A stretch of DNA of 64,000 nucleotides from Kudoa neothunni (Eukaryota; Cnidaria), in assembly GCA_964304625.1 (NCBI GenBank), contig OZ199838.1, positions 2,170,001 through 2,234,000 of the forward strand, given 5' to 3'. A model generated the notes under the pieces. The model worked only from the letters and a program-made list of their open reading frames with translations, did not search any database and was not told the DNA's origin. The position numbers and the translations under genes are program-made. Numbering within the stretch: position 1 is the first letter of the stretch; each line of letters opens with the position of its first letter. Positions 38,254-51,267 of the stretch are shown here, in pieces.

Positions 38254-39984
38254 TTATACATTTCTTGGCTTACGACGATCACTTCTCTTCGTAATATCGA
38301 CATTCCTTGGCGGGCCACTGCTTCTTCTCAGTCGAGGGTCTTGTGAGGTGGAAGGGGTGGTCGAATGGGACGAACTGCTTGTGTAGTAATTGTTCTGGTT
38401 TTCCGAATAATCAGCAGCAGTAGAAGCGGCAGCAGGTGCTCGATCGTAATAATCATTTCGTGGTCGTGCATCATGAGAAAAGTCATCTCTTGAATAGTTG
38501 ATTTTAGGGTTGGGTGGAGGAGGACCCATATGACGATACATATAATTTTTGTACCTTTCGTGACCACGGTGCATATTATAATCATCGTGTTCGAAGTAAT
38601 TATCAAAATGATGCGATCCAACTCTAGGATCGAACGATGAGGGGGGAGGACGAGAAGGTTGGTTTGGTTGCCAGAAATTGGCTGGGTGAGGTACGGTGTT
38701 TGGAGCACCATGATGATAAGGATATGGATACTGTGGTACAGTAGCACCATCAATATTTAGTGCAGCGTTTGATGATGGAGGAGGTGGTTTGGAGTCAGCG
38801 TTCACAACATGATTGGATTGATTCGGTGTGTGCATATTCGCCACTCCAGAACCGTGTGTTTTGAAATTGGCAGTCTCGTTGGCAACCTCGCTCATTGTTT
38901 GGTTGTTATCATTACTGGATTTGAAGTTGGAGGTTGGATTTAGGGGGATGCCACGCGAATCGGGCATATGCTTAACATCTTGGACAAACGGCGGCGGGAT
39001 GGATACACCTAAAGAGCCTGGAATCTGCAAACCACCTGGACCAGGGAACTGTGGCGGAAATTCCATAGGTTGTATTGCTTGATTTACATTTACTCCAGCA
39101 ATTCGTTGATTGAGCGAAGGGGATTTCTCGGAAAACTGTGTTGGTTCAACATTAACCTGATCAAAGGTTTTAATATGACTACTATATTCGAGCGGTTTAT
39201 CCAATACGATTGCCTACAGCACACCCACTTATATCAAACAAATATCCCCAAAAACCCTACCCTAGCAGTTCTCGAATCAATAATATTCATCAAAAGCAAT
39301 GCCTGAAGAATAGCATATGCTAGTTGAGGATTCTGTATAAGCATCTCTTTGGTTTCATCTGGACTGTCAACTGCACACATCTTAATCTGTTTCAACAACT
39401 CGAAAATCTTCTCCGACGGCATATTTGAAATGATGTTGGTGATCATTTCGGGAACTTCGGATGTGGTCATAGAAACTTCTTTGGTGTAGGCGGCAATCAA
39501 AGGGGTGGGTTCCTCCACTTCGAATCAAATCAAATCAACTCTTAATTTGAATATCAACCAACAATACCTTTGACATCATCTTTGTTTTTATCACAAGACG
39601 CACTATCGACACGCAAATGCCTGTTTCTAAACTCGCAGCCATTCAAATTACGAATCGCACTATTAGCTGTCTCAACATCAGCATACTCACAGAAACCGTA
39701 GCCTTTAGCTTTACCGGTTTCTCTATCGTATACCAATCTATAGAAAATTTCAATTAGATTAGAAAGTTTGGATTGTTTCTACCTCAAAGAGATAATAGGT
39801 CCAATTTGAGAGAACAACGATTTTAGGTCATCTTCGGAGGAATCATATGGAATGTTTCCGACTGAAATAAAAGGTTTATTTTTACCTGTTAAAATTCCAA
39901 ATTACCAAAAACAGATCTAAGTTGTTTTTCATCTTTGAACTGTGCAGTGTTTAGTGTAGCAGAAGAAGTGGCAGCCGGATCCAT
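38254..39984 (-). CDS. CSTF2: Cleavage stimulation factor subunit 2 (CstF-64)
   Basis: RNA-binding subunit that recognises the GU-rich element downstream of the poly(A) site. Five exons, 39906-39984, 39783-39861, 39568-39737, 39261-39517 and 38254-39213, give 514 residues with consistent phases. The N-terminal RRM has RNP2 VFVGNIPY and RNP1 KGYGFCEY. The hinge that binds CstF-77 or symplekin follows ([20 protein letters not shown] to [13 protein letters not shown]). The rest is a Pro/Gly/Tyr/Arg-rich low-complexity region with DPR motifs, ending [10 protein letters not shown]. The conserved C-terminal three-helix domain that binds Pcf11 (PEQRQSI-type motif in human) is not present in this frame. 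Introns are 43-50 nt. An NRF1-like motif lies 14 bp upstream of the ATG. Confidence 0.92.
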
Positions 39985-39997
39985 TTTGCAGCCAGAG

Positions 39998-40007
39998 CAT
40001 GCGCAAA
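39998..40007. promoter_or_regulatory. NRF1-like motif upstream of CSTF2
   Basis: GCATGCGCAA, 14 bp upstream of the CSTF2 start codon. It is the third such motif near a gene start in this window; at least three further matches lie in introns or intergenic DNA, so chance is not excluded. Confidence 0.3.
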
Positions 40008-40275
40008 ATGTACAGTCGATAAATTATGGGACTTTATCATTGTTAATATATTTAATATTAACGAATATAATCACGATTTTAATTAATAAATCTTCTTATT
40101 AGCTGTACGGGTTTAGCGAGAGGGAGATAAATTGAAATTTTTAATCACAACAATTACTACCAAGCAATTCAAATAAAACCGACTGTTTGGAAATATTATT
40201 AATCAAATGAAGGTTCCTTGAACCACTTCAGTCAACAAGAAATTTATACACTAAAAATAGTAAAATTTAACAATA

Positions 40276-41940
40276 CAATCGAGATTGGATATTGCGTAAT
40301 TCCACAATGTCGACGTTATTCTTTTTAAAAAGAAACTTAGTTTTTTGTAATAGTTATTATTTTATCATTTTGTAAACATTGTTAACATTAGAAAATTTTT
40401 TATTTGTATACAGTCTCGTTATTGCGTGATTTTAGTGGCCTATCTGTTTATAAAACAGAGGGTTTTCTTTATTACGTCCCGTTTAAAAGGTAATAGTTAA
40501 GAGAGAAGAGAATCATTGATTATTATAAGTCGATAAAAATGCTGAAAGTTGTCGAAAGAATGACAATTCCTATGTTTAAATTGAGTGATGAGGTGACCTA
40601 TGTTGAATATTAATATTTGTCACGTTAAAGATAATTTAAAAATTGATAGAATTCGTTCAAACGTAGAGAAATTCATCAATACGGATATTTAAACTACAAG
40701 GAGGATATATTATTGGGGAAAATTAAAAATATAGATGGTGAGCTGTATGATTGGATCGTTAAAAATGGTCGAATGGTAATGTTGTGCTGAGATGTGTTAT
40801 TATCGAAGTTGCTTTATATATTGCAAATAAACAAGGAATTTCCAATTTAAAGTCTAGTTAAGAGTGGTTTTCGGATTTCACTTCGAAATATGCGATAGCT
40901 TTCAAAATGTTACATGATAAGGCTGCGAATACAGGTATTTCATCTGTTGACTCATGGATCGTTGAAACCACTAATTCGGTTAAGGCATATAGTCCTAAAG
41001 ACGTTATAAACATTGATGTAACCGTCATTATTTTATGAGTAGTTACAAAACATTAGTTATGTTTTAAAGGATAAAGTCGGAATATAAGGAATAAATATCC
41101 AAAAATAGAGTTAATGATTTAACGTCACACTTCTTTAAGTAGGAATAAACTCGCATCAGTTTTAATTGGTAAATTTCAAAATCCTGGGTGTTTTAACAGA
41201 TTTAAACATCTTCCGTGTAAATATTATTCAAGAAAAACACATGGATGATATGTGGTATATTTATGAAGATAATGAGACAGTTGAACAAAAGAATGATAGA
41301 TGAGAGAAGAAAGGTTTTAATTTTGTCGGATCAATATCCTGTTCACCCCAAAAATATTGATTTTTATTAAATATCTAAATTTTTTATCTCTCTAAAATAC
41401 AAATAAAATGTTACAATATATTAATTTATGCATCGTTAAATGCATTAAATAGGTACAAGAGTACAATGACCATGCACAAGGTTTTATGGGAAGATTCTAT
41501 GATCGAGAAATACACATTACTAAACTCAATCTTGTCATTGACTAAATTCTTGGGACTATTACGCTAGAAATCATTATTAATTGTCTAGATAATTCAAAAT
41601 ATTTGGTGGTAGTAAATAAAATTATTAGCAGTTTATAGGACATGAAGATTTAAGAAAGATATCTCAAAATAAAATTTTATGTATCTCGAATTAATTTAAT
41701 CTAAATGAAATCGATGATTGCAAATAGATTTCTGACGAGTATAATGCGGCAATATGTGAGGATCCAAATCATGCAAACTTATTGCTCACAAATTGTTTAG
41801 TTTAGCAGATGCTATAGAACGAATTACTAAAGAAGTCAAAATTTTAATCAAACATATAAACAATATAGCTAACATTTTAATGAAAGTTTTAATTCAAGAA
41901 GATCTATCTGGATTGATTTATTTATAAATTTTTTTAACTG
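40276..41940 (+). mobile_element. Decayed Tigger/pogo-type DNA transposon, copy 2
   Basis: The left end reads ACAATCGAGATTGGATATTG then CGTAATT, an altered version of the end found at 2556-2590. The interior carries LYIANKQGISNLKSS, EWFSDFTSKYAIAFKMLH and DSWIVETTNSVKAYSPKDVI (about 40810-41020), the CENP-B-type DNA-binding region and the start of the DDE domain. KLASVLIGKFQNP, FKHLPCKYYS and VLILSDQ (about 41145-41335) follow, then VQEYNDHAQGFMGRFYDREI. Many stops and shifts interrupt it. The right end was not found, so the limit is approximate. Confidence 0.72.
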
Positions 41941-43785
41941 CAATTAATTGCAATCACGTGCTTTTTATGTATCTTTCTCAAAATCCTATTTTGTCATTCA
42001 AACGGTCTTAGTTATAATGAAATTGACGTTTTTAACCTAGTTTGTTTTATTTTTTAAATTTAAACTAGCTTTATTACATTATTCATAATAACGAAACATT
42101 TTAAAAAGGTGGATGTGACATTTTATAATCAAACTTTATTAAAATATAGGTTGAATAAATGTGTGTAAAATAAAATATCATTAGATTGTATTTTTATAAT
42201 ACTTTTTTATTTTGGAAAAATTAGCTTGATACAAAAATTTATTCTTATGGGATTAATTGTTCAATTATTTTTTTGCAATTGCCACACCTACTTTTGTCGT
42301 AAGATGGGCTATAATACCATTATAAGAAATTTGATGAGCAAATCATTATGATAATTTTATTGTAACTTTTATTATAATAAGAATAAATTAGTTAAAAAAA
42401 TATATAAACTAAACAAAATATTTCTCTATTTTTCACATATTTTTTTGAGACCATAGTCAATAATGAAAAGCAATAGAGTGGGTTAAATTTTAAAAAGACG
42501 TATGAAACCTATTTAAATGAGTCAGTGGTAAAATTTCAAAAGGAAAGAATTTTAACAAATCTTTGAAGGCATATAAATAATCTAATAAATTATATATGAG
42601 AAATTGAGTGAGTTTTAGTGGTTATTGGAACTTAAACGGCGATTTCAAGTGCGCTGTCGGTGTAGTATTCGGGCTTTGGTAGTAAAATTACAAATTATCA
42701 TAACAGTTTCAATCCTTGCGATCGGTATCCTTTTATTTTTCTCTGAATAGTAATGAAGAAATCGGTGAGAAAACGATGCGCAAAATGGTTTTTTTCGGTG
42801 ACACATCTCACGATATTATCCCGATATTTAAAACTTTTATCCTACGAGATATTAACTTGATTAATAAGTAGATTTAATAAAAAAATTATACTCGATTTTT
42901 TTGATTAAACACTTACATATTCTTCTTGTATGATTAGGGATGTAATAGCATAATTTGGGAGGCCTAAGAAACATTGAAAATACTTTAATGGATTAACAAG
43001 GTTATAAATATATTGTTTACTCCACATACATTATTAAATGATTACCTTACTTTTATTTGTTCCTGGAATACATTACCAAATTTTTCTAATTTCTTTAAAA
43101 AACACTTTATTTATAAGATAATATCATAAAGGTTTATTTAAAATTTTAAATATTTATAAATTTTCTTTACTTCCAGTGTTTTAAAGCTTAATTTTATACA
43201 GTAAAAGCTAGAGAAATGAGTCATTATAGCCCAATTAGGATCAACATAGATTAATATATGCACAAAAATGGCTCGGTAAGTATTGTTTGCTAACAATACT
43301 TAACCTTTCGAATGAGACACCCCATACCAGAGATTTACAAATTATTAACGTCCAGATCATGACCGCTTATTTATTTATTTATTATTGTTCTTATATTGTG
43401 TTTTATTGGAAATGCTGTGTAACTCAAATATTCCAACACTGTTTGCCAACCAACGTCAGTGACGAATAGAAGAATGACGATGTTAAAAGTTAAATTTACC
43501 AAAAATTTTTATACTTGATGGATTAATTCTCTTTATAAAAATACTACGATTAAATCCAATTTGATAGCATTATGCTACTCCCCAATGTTAATGATACATG
43601 ATGAGGTTTCATTTAGCACAAATTGATCTATGTATGCTTAAAAATGTTAATATCAAATAATTTTAAAGAAATAAAACCACAATAAATCTATATAGTGACG
43701 ACATAACGTAAAATAAGATAAGATCTTGGACATAAAAACAATATATAATATAAAAGTAGGATCGAGAAATTAAATTTACTAACAA
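41941..43785. other. Gene-free interval with family B repeat
   Basis: 42370-42690 is the second copy of the repeat at 19600-19930. Otherwise AT-rich with no gene seen. A 60-codon frame at 43287-43469 looks like chance. Confidence 0.5.
42370..42690 (+). repeat. Dispersed repeat, family B, copy 2
   Basis: AAAAAATATATAAACTAAA near 42394 and GTATTCGGG near 42666 lie about 270 bp apart, as in copy 1. The frame reads YWNLNGDF then VVFG, but with stops. Confidence 0.45.
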
Positions 43786-43789
43786 TATT

Positions 43790-45250
43790 TTGAATCCTAC
43801 TCCTCGTGTTGTTGTTGCAAAATTAGTCGTGATACAAAAGAAATTGTGGAAATGTTACTTACTGAAACAGATTCAGAAAAATCAAGGTAGACGTGTAAAT
43901 GCGGCAAAGAGTTAACACAAAAAAAGAATACTGGTTGGACGGATTTTTTTAACTACATAAAGCCACAACACTTAGAATATAAAAAAATCATAAGAGCACA
44001 ATTAACCCTGGAAAATTTTGCTAATACTTTTAAAACAACGAATAAGGGGAAAACTATCTATGATTGGCTAAACTGGATCTATTGTGGACTAAAACCATTT
44101 GGCTATATTGTAGATGATCTTACTAGGATGTATACCAGTCTTTCTCCAGTTTCAGTAAGCACATTCAAAGAGTATGTGGACTTAACAACAAGGGAGGTGA
44201 AAACAAATATTTCTGACCTTTTACCTTTAAAGTTTTGTGTCATTCTTGGTGGTTGATCCAAAAAATCGACCAATTTTGTAGCTGTTTTTGCTGCGTAAAA
44301 AGTAAGTAATTCACTAAATTATGAGGCCGTCCTTTTATCATGTTAGCCAATGTTGAAAGAAACGGAATTCACGGGTGACAATCTTTATGAATTAATTGAA
44401 AATATCAGAGAAATATCTTGATAATGTTGTGGAGATTTGGTTGGTTGTGCCTCCCAACGTTTTAATTTAGCTGTTATGGAATTACTAAAGTCTAACGAAT
44501 TGTTGATCGAGAAAACAAATTCATTGATAAAAAAAATGAAAAGTTTTAAAATTTCTGGGCTTTTAAGACAGTTTACGCCATTAAGGCCAATTCAAAAGAA
44601 TGATACAAGGCGGTCAAGTATAGCGAATATGGTAGATCGTTATGATCGATTAAAGTTAAAAATGCCTACTGGACTTTTTTTCCAACTCCAAGAGAATATG
44701 CTGAAATAGAATCTCTAAATGTGATATTGAAAAACCTAAACTCGGTTACTTTGGCGTTGAAAAATCCATTAATCAGTATTGCTGATTGTCGATATTTGTT
44801 GGATGAATTAATTAAAGAATATCCCCAAATGGCTAAATATATAGGAGCTGATTCCAATATTGTACACTCTCCGATATTCGATATTCGAAGCGGCTCTATG
44901 TAAAATTCAACAAAATAAGAAACATGGGATGAACAACAGGAGATTCGAATCCTGAAGTTTAATTCGATGGAGATGGTTAATGATATAGAAATTACTAAAT
45001 CTGATGATTTTTCTTACAATATATTGCGAAAGCGGAACAGAGCGATGTCTCTGAATAGAAAATTGTATGAAACCATAAATTTTATCCTTCCAACATCTAA
45101 TTTTGTGGATAGATTTTTCTCAACCTCGGGATACAACACTTATGACGACATAAGACAAACGTTACCCCCAATTAATCTCGAGATACAGTTGTTTTTAAAA
45201 TTCAACAAGCATTTGAGGAATGAAAAAATGATTTCAAAAATAGTTTAATT
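43790..45250 (+). mobile_element. Decayed hAT transposon
   Basis: A BED-like finger (CKCGKELTQKKNTGWTDFFN, about 43890-43955) is followed by hAT transposase blocks: TIYDWLNWIYCGLKPFGYI, SVSTFKEYVDLTTREVK, GCASQRFNLAVMELLKSNEL and the C-terminal dimerisation region PTSNFVDRFFSTSGYN with PPINLEIQLFLKFNKHL (ending about 45246). Several frame changes and stops show that it is dead. End repeats were not identified, so coordinates cover the recognisable coding part only. It belongs to a different hAT lineage from the element at 45710. Confidence 0.75.
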
Positions 45251-45709
45251 AAATTGGTGAAGCGAAGTAATATCTAATGTTACAAAACAATACTTTAAAC
45301 ATTATATTTTTTGTGTATCTATTAGTCGTGAATTAAATACTGTACAAAATAATTACTAAATTATTAATCTATATACATATATATATAATGTGAGCCAACT
45401 GTTGGTAGGTGTGATCTTAAGAGCACATGTGTAAGAAAAATTTTTCTTCTTATGGCGTATGTTAGAGGTATTTAAGATTTAATGTAAATTAGATTTTATC
45501 AGCTTTTGTTTAAGTATCAAATATATTACTTGAGCCATATTAAGAACGATATAGATCATAGTTGGCTGAAATAATTAGGCAGTTATTTAATTTCTAATCA
45601 TTATCATCAATATTGTCCAATGAATAGCTGTTGGGCTTTTGTATTCATATATAATTGACTATAATAAGTAAGTTCGCTACATTGTGTCATAATGGCATTT
45701 CGTTTAGAC

Positions 45710-48383
45710 CTGTGTTTTCTAACGTGGGGCGCAGTAAATTGTGAAAACATGATGGACACCACTAGGGGGATGCAAGTATCAATAGGGAACAAATGTTTGT
45801 AGAATGTTTATAATTCGGCTTTCTGTATATTTCTTTTAAAATTTGAATAGAGACTTATTCGAATGATCGTTAACACTGAATTATTCAATTTATAATTCTA
45901 AAATATTATTTCTGTTCTCAATTGGAATATTAAGACTAAAAGTGTCGCCAAATATTTAAACTGAAAGAATTTCACATTACGACTGCTTATAGTCTCATTT
46001 TTATTAAAGATAAATAGAATTTGATAATTTAGAACTCCAAAACTTCGAGTCAATTGAATCTGCACCAACTCAGATTCAATCATGTGTACCGATTTAACAT
46101 TCGTACATCATCGAATTGTGAACACTTGTTTGCTCTTTATTTAAGAAGTTCAAATCTGTTTATTACAATTAATGTCGATAGAAATAGAAAAACCAACTCG
46201 AAAATTCTTCAGAATTTTCGAGTTTGGTTTTATACCATATAGCCTTGATGAAAGCAGACCTTTTTGTCGGATATGCGGTCAGGTCTTTGGCAATGATTCC
46301 ATGAAGGTTGTCACACTAGAAACGCATTTAAAAGCAAAACATCTCAATAATGTTTGCTCAGAGTTGAAACATTTTATGTCACTTTAAGATCAGTTTGAAA
46401 ATCGACCAAAAGTTTCATCCATGTTTGATTCCCAATTCGGACTAAATATGCGTACTTTGGAAACAAGTTACGAAATCTCTTTGCTTATTGCAAAAAACAG
46501 AGAGAATCATACAATTGATGAAAACTTGATTAAACCGGCTATTCCAATTTTCCTAAAAACCGTCCAACAAAAAACTGATAGTGAAGTTAAGGCCAAGTCT
46601 CTTAGTAATAATACAGTTTCTGATCGAATTAAAGAGATGACTAAAGACCTCGAAGTTCAACTTATTGAAAAATTATAAACAGGGAAATTTTCATAACAGT
46701 TGGATGAATCCACAATTCGAGACAGCGAAGCTCTTTTACTGGCTTATGTAAAATATATTGACAAAGAACAATTTTGTGAAGAGATATTATTTTGTAAATC
46801 ATTGAATACGATGACAACAGCCCAAAATATATTTACACTGTGATGAAAAATTATTTTGTGTCAAATAAAACACCGATTGTCCATTTGTTGTCATGTGCTG
46901 CTGACGGTGCTCCAGCTACGATGGGAACAAAAAATGGATGTTTGAAGCTTCTTGAAGATGAAAATCCGAATTTAATATTAGTCCTTTGCGTAATACATCG
47001 AGAAAATCTAGTGACAAAAAAATTATCTCCTCCTCTTAATGAAATATTAGAGAATGTGATCAAATTTGTTAACTCTATTAAAACAACCCCCAAAGTTGAA
47101 AGATTGATCAAGGAATTTTGCAAAGATCAAAATTTCGATCACATTCGTTTATTGTTCTATACTGAAGTTAGGTGGTTGTCCAATGGAAATCGCCTTAGGA
47201 GGTTCATGAAGTTATTTAGCAGACATATTTGAGGAGCATCGCATTTTAAATTCCAAACTTCGAGTAGCAAATGTAACTCTTGTTAAGGCAAAAGCGAAAA
47301 TTTTTGGATTTATTCCTTTTCTCAAACTTTGCTACAAAAATGCATCTCAGCGTGTTTTTGGTTATTTTTGTTGTTTAAGTAAATATGAAGTATATTGCTA
47401 TGCCTTAAAAATAATTACAGCCCATTTAAATGTGTTGATAATGGATTTAACAACAAATTTTACGATTTAAAAGTGATGATTTTTCCTAACTGGCTAACTC
47501 AACCGCTATTACCTGATGTTTCCGAGGCGGAGTTTCAATATCAACAAGAATTGGTTGAAATACAGCATGTCGAATGTGCGGGTGGGTTATATAAATTCAA
47601 AGGAGTAGATATGTGGTTTTCGGCCGATGTTGAAAAGAAATACCCAATTACTTCCGCCGCAGCTAAAGAAATGTTAATCCCTTTTCCTTCATCATATGTT
47701 GTGGAATGTGGATTCAGTGCAGTCGTAAATTTGTTAAGTGAAAAAAGAAACCGCTTTGATATTACAAAAAGGGGAGATTTACGTCTTGTTTTATCAGAAC
47801 TTTCTCCGCAAATAGAGGACTTGTGCCGTTTACATCAAAGACAAGGATCTCATTAAACAAGTATATACAAATTTTGATTTAGAGATTATTTACTAAATTC
47901 TCTAGTTTTATGTTTTCTGTTCTTAGGTATAGTTTTATTAGTCAATTCGTAATGACTCAACGTTTAATTAGTGTTGTTTAATGGAGGTTGTGATACTTCT
48001 CTTTTATACTCATTTTGAAACTTATTATAAAGAATACATTTTGTATAAGTTTATTTAAAATTACGTTCAATATTTAGAAAAATCTAATAATATATAAAAT
48101 TTTCTAACAGTAAAATGTAAAAATAACGAAATCCTTTTTAAATCTTGGAAGAAAATAATTATTATATCGGAGTCTTTCAAAAATATTATAGCATTCAAAT
48201 CAAAAGGATTCGTTTTTTTCGATATTATAAGTGTACTCGTTTCAAATATCCATATTCACGCCTTATAAAAACCACATTTAAGAGCTACATTTTCATTAAT
48301 ATTACTTGGATTTTAGTGTGATGGGCGCGGGGATTTTTTTATCGGAAAATGGGGCGAGGCCAAAAGAAGGTAGGGAAACACTG
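45710..48383 (+). mobile_element. hAT transposon (SCAND3/ZBED5-like lineage) with intact target duplication
   Basis: An exact 8-bp duplication GTTTAGAC flanks the element at 45702-45709 and 48384-48391. The ends are CTGTGTTTTCTAACGTGGGG on the left and, reversed, CAGTGTTTCCCTACCTTCTT on the right. Within are a BED-like finger (FCRICGQVFGN, with THLKAKH, about 46258-46335), the DDE-region blocks QLDESTIRDSEALLLAYVKY, AADGAPATMGTKNGCLKLL, CVIHRENLVTKKLSPPLNE and LLFYTEVRWLSNGNRLRR, and the C-terminal CGFSAVVNLLSEKRNRFDI ending at 47856. Length 2,674 bp. The frame is open over long stretches with a handful of breaks, so the copy is relatively young but no longer codes for a full protein. Confidence 0.9.
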
Positions 48384-48391
48384 GTTTAGAC

Positions 48392-49334
48392 GTTTAAATA
48401 AAGATTTAAACAACGCCAAGAAATAAAGAATACCTTTTTGTTAATTGCCAATGACATAAAACTAATTATTGATCATGAACTCTCTTTTTAAGTTTAATCG
48501 ACCAGTATTATAAAAATATTAAAATCTTTGAAAAAAATTATCTATGTAGAGATTTATAGTTATAAAGGTCGATATTTAGAAAGATTTAAAAAATTATCAG
48601 TGACAAAATGGGAGAGAGTAACAATGCTTTTCCTTATTAGAAATGATTAGATTATAAGCTTCCGCCGAGATTTATTTCCACTACACACATATTACTAGGA
48701 AACGTCAGATTTTCACGTTATTAATTTATAAAGTTGATGTTAGGTTGTTTATCGTAAGTAGAAACAAGTATCAAATACCGAGGTTTGAAGAATATGCAAG
48801 TTTCATTAGGATATTTTGATAAATTAATCATTTTCTCTTAATTTAATTAGTTCAGTTCTTTATATATTTAAAAATTCAATTTTAAATTTTTTCAATCTGA
48901 AATCCTGTTAAGGTGATTCTATTATTCATTCCTATAAAGTTACCCATAAAAATAATTCTTTAAAAGAAACTTTTTAAGATAAAATTTAAATAAAAAGTGT
49001 TTATAAATTCTTAACTCATTATTAGTTGACCTAATTTGTAATTTTGTATTAAATAGTACGAATAAAAGTTAATTTGCATTTAAAACCCATTATTTTAAAA
49101 ATTGTATTAAACTTTAACCTCTTCCCAAAATTCTTGAGTTACATAAAATTTTGGATCCATAATTTTAGGAATAACTTTAAAATAATTAAAAATTCAATTA
49201 ACTGCACGTGTAAATCAAAATGAATATAAAATTCTACTATGGATAATTATGTGCACTAATAAATACATTGCAATTAATTGCGATAATTGATTGCAAACGT
49301 AAAAATCAATTTTTGATGATCCCTGGGTATAAGC
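48392..49334. other. Gene-free AT-rich DNA
   Basis: No gene or repeat recognised between the two hAT elements. Confidence 0.6.
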
Positions 49335-49994
49335 CAGTGGTTCCAACCTTTTTGAGACCGTCCAACCCCAAAGATTAAAAATTTGTCGCGTATCCCCACA
49401 TATAAAATTAAATCTTAGTAAATAAAATACAAGTTTTAAAATTTGCATGCGCGCTCATCAAAAAAATAACAGAGATATTTTCAAAGTTTACTTTGTATTT
49501 AAAACAAATAAAAGCTGATGTGATATTTGTAGTTGATGACTTTGTATTACGGTTACAATATTTGGATATCGTTCAAAAATGAAAGCATACATGGATCATT
49601 CATTTTCTGTTGTTTCAATTGCGACAGGATATTACGATCCCTGATATCGCAAAAGGAGATTGTTTTGCTATGCATAAAATTTTTAAAGGGAAAAAGACGA
49701 ACCGATAGTAAAATTTGATGAAATTCGGATAATTGCATTCAAAACCGAACTCAGATTCCTGGAGCACCGATACCAACCTTCATGGGGTTTTAGCAAATCA
49801 ATGGGTTTTAAATCTCTATGATTAGAATCGTTCTAACTTTAGGTACTTGTTACGAGAATAATAATTAATTGAAATGGACAAAATTGTTCATATTCGAAAT
49901 CACCAAACATATCGGCGACATTTATTTAAATTTAGATGCCAATACAAAATTTTCATATGTATATCTGCCGCGGATCCCCAGTTGAAAACCACTG
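49335..49994 (+). mobile_element. hAT-type deletion derivative
   Basis: Ends are CAGTGGTTCCAACCTTTTTG on the left and, reversed, CAGTGGTTTTCAACTGGGGA on the right, of the hAT/Charlie type. Flanks GTATAAGC and GTATATGG agree at six of eight positions, a worn target duplication. A short transposase remnant remains (about 49660-49770: LKGKRRTDSK and FDEIRIIAFKTELRF, in two frames). Length 660 bp. Confidence 0.65.
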
Positions 49995-51267
49995 GTATAT
50001 GGAGTAAGGAATAAAATAACGCATACGCTCAAATTAACACACCTAATTTATAATTATGGATCGATTAAATTGTCCAATTAACGGTTAATAATAGCATAAA
50101 AGAGGAGAATGTCAACTTCAACTGACTATAACTTGGTAATACTCAGGTTCAAATCTATCGTTTAAGTCATGTAATCCATTAAACGAATTTAAAATCGATG
50201 AAATCACCATTTTTCATGTTCTGTCAGATCTTATGGTGATGCAAAAACAATTTAAAAGTTTTTCGCAATATCATAAACTATGAAATATTTCATAAATGTC
50301 TCTGTATACAAAAAAAAATTCGTTGCATTTGCGTACTTGTTGACGCATTAGCGGAATATTTAATTTCATATATATATATATATATATATTATAGATAACA
50401 GATTTCAATAAATAATTATATGATTACAAATAATGAAGTTTAATAAATTCAAGGGGAATATAATATTTGATACCCCTATCATACAAAAGCTTTGTTCACT
50501 GATTATCTAACATTTTTGTGATTTATTGCAATGAAATTTCAAACTATTTAATATATTAGCGATGAAATGTACGTGAGCTGACTCTTGTCATAGAAGTGAA
50601 TATATGTAATCGTATTATCATACGGTTTAGTCGACTTTAATAAATCTAACAGAACATAATCATATTTATAAACGATTATTTGGAATTTTTTAGTTGAACA
50701 AAATAAAATAATTTTTTAAATATAAAAAATTAAATAAAAGCTTAAAAAAACTTCAAAAAGAATGTAATTATCGTAAAAAAGTTCGAACAGTGGGCACACT
50801 AAGACACTACAATTTTGGTTCTCGCATGGCAAAATAGCCTGCTTTAAACATAAAAAATTCTTGTTGTATTATGAATGTCAACTCTGGGATATAATGCTTA
50901 GATAATGGCAAGTGGCTTAAACATCATTACCCTCAACGTGATAATTTGTCCAAAGCTACGAATTATCAATGTGTTAAATTGTAGATGTACGTAACATCCC
51001 AATGATTGTACGAAATGCAGTGTAATAGATTGTTGCTAAGTGTTCTATAATTTTTTAATTCATTATCATCATGCAATAACGACTGAAAATAAACAAAGGA
51101 GCTGTTTATTTTTAGAGCCGCTAAATAAATAGGCTTACCTTTATTTATCGTATTTTTGGCCTAGAATTAATACGTACTTATCCTTTAGATTTTGAACGTA
51201 AGTTATGAGTGAGAGAAAAAAAGTAAAATTTTATTACCTATTATATAAGAAATTCTCTAATGCTGAG
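49995..51267. other. Gene-free interval with family A repeat and a TA run
   Basis: Contains the family A repeat (50103-50365) and a (TA)n run at 50372-50390. No gene recognised until the tetraspan gene. Confidence 0.5.
50103..50365. repeat. Dispersed repeat, family A, copy 2
   Basis: Colinear with 11940-12215; see that entry for shared blocks. It is followed directly by an (AT)n run, whereas copy 1 is followed by TATATATG. Confidence 0.6.

Noticed and set aside
38328-38753. 141-codon minus-strand frame
   Set aside because: It is an alternative frame inside the last CSTF2 exon, and its composition is that of a shifted Pro/Tyr-rich reading.
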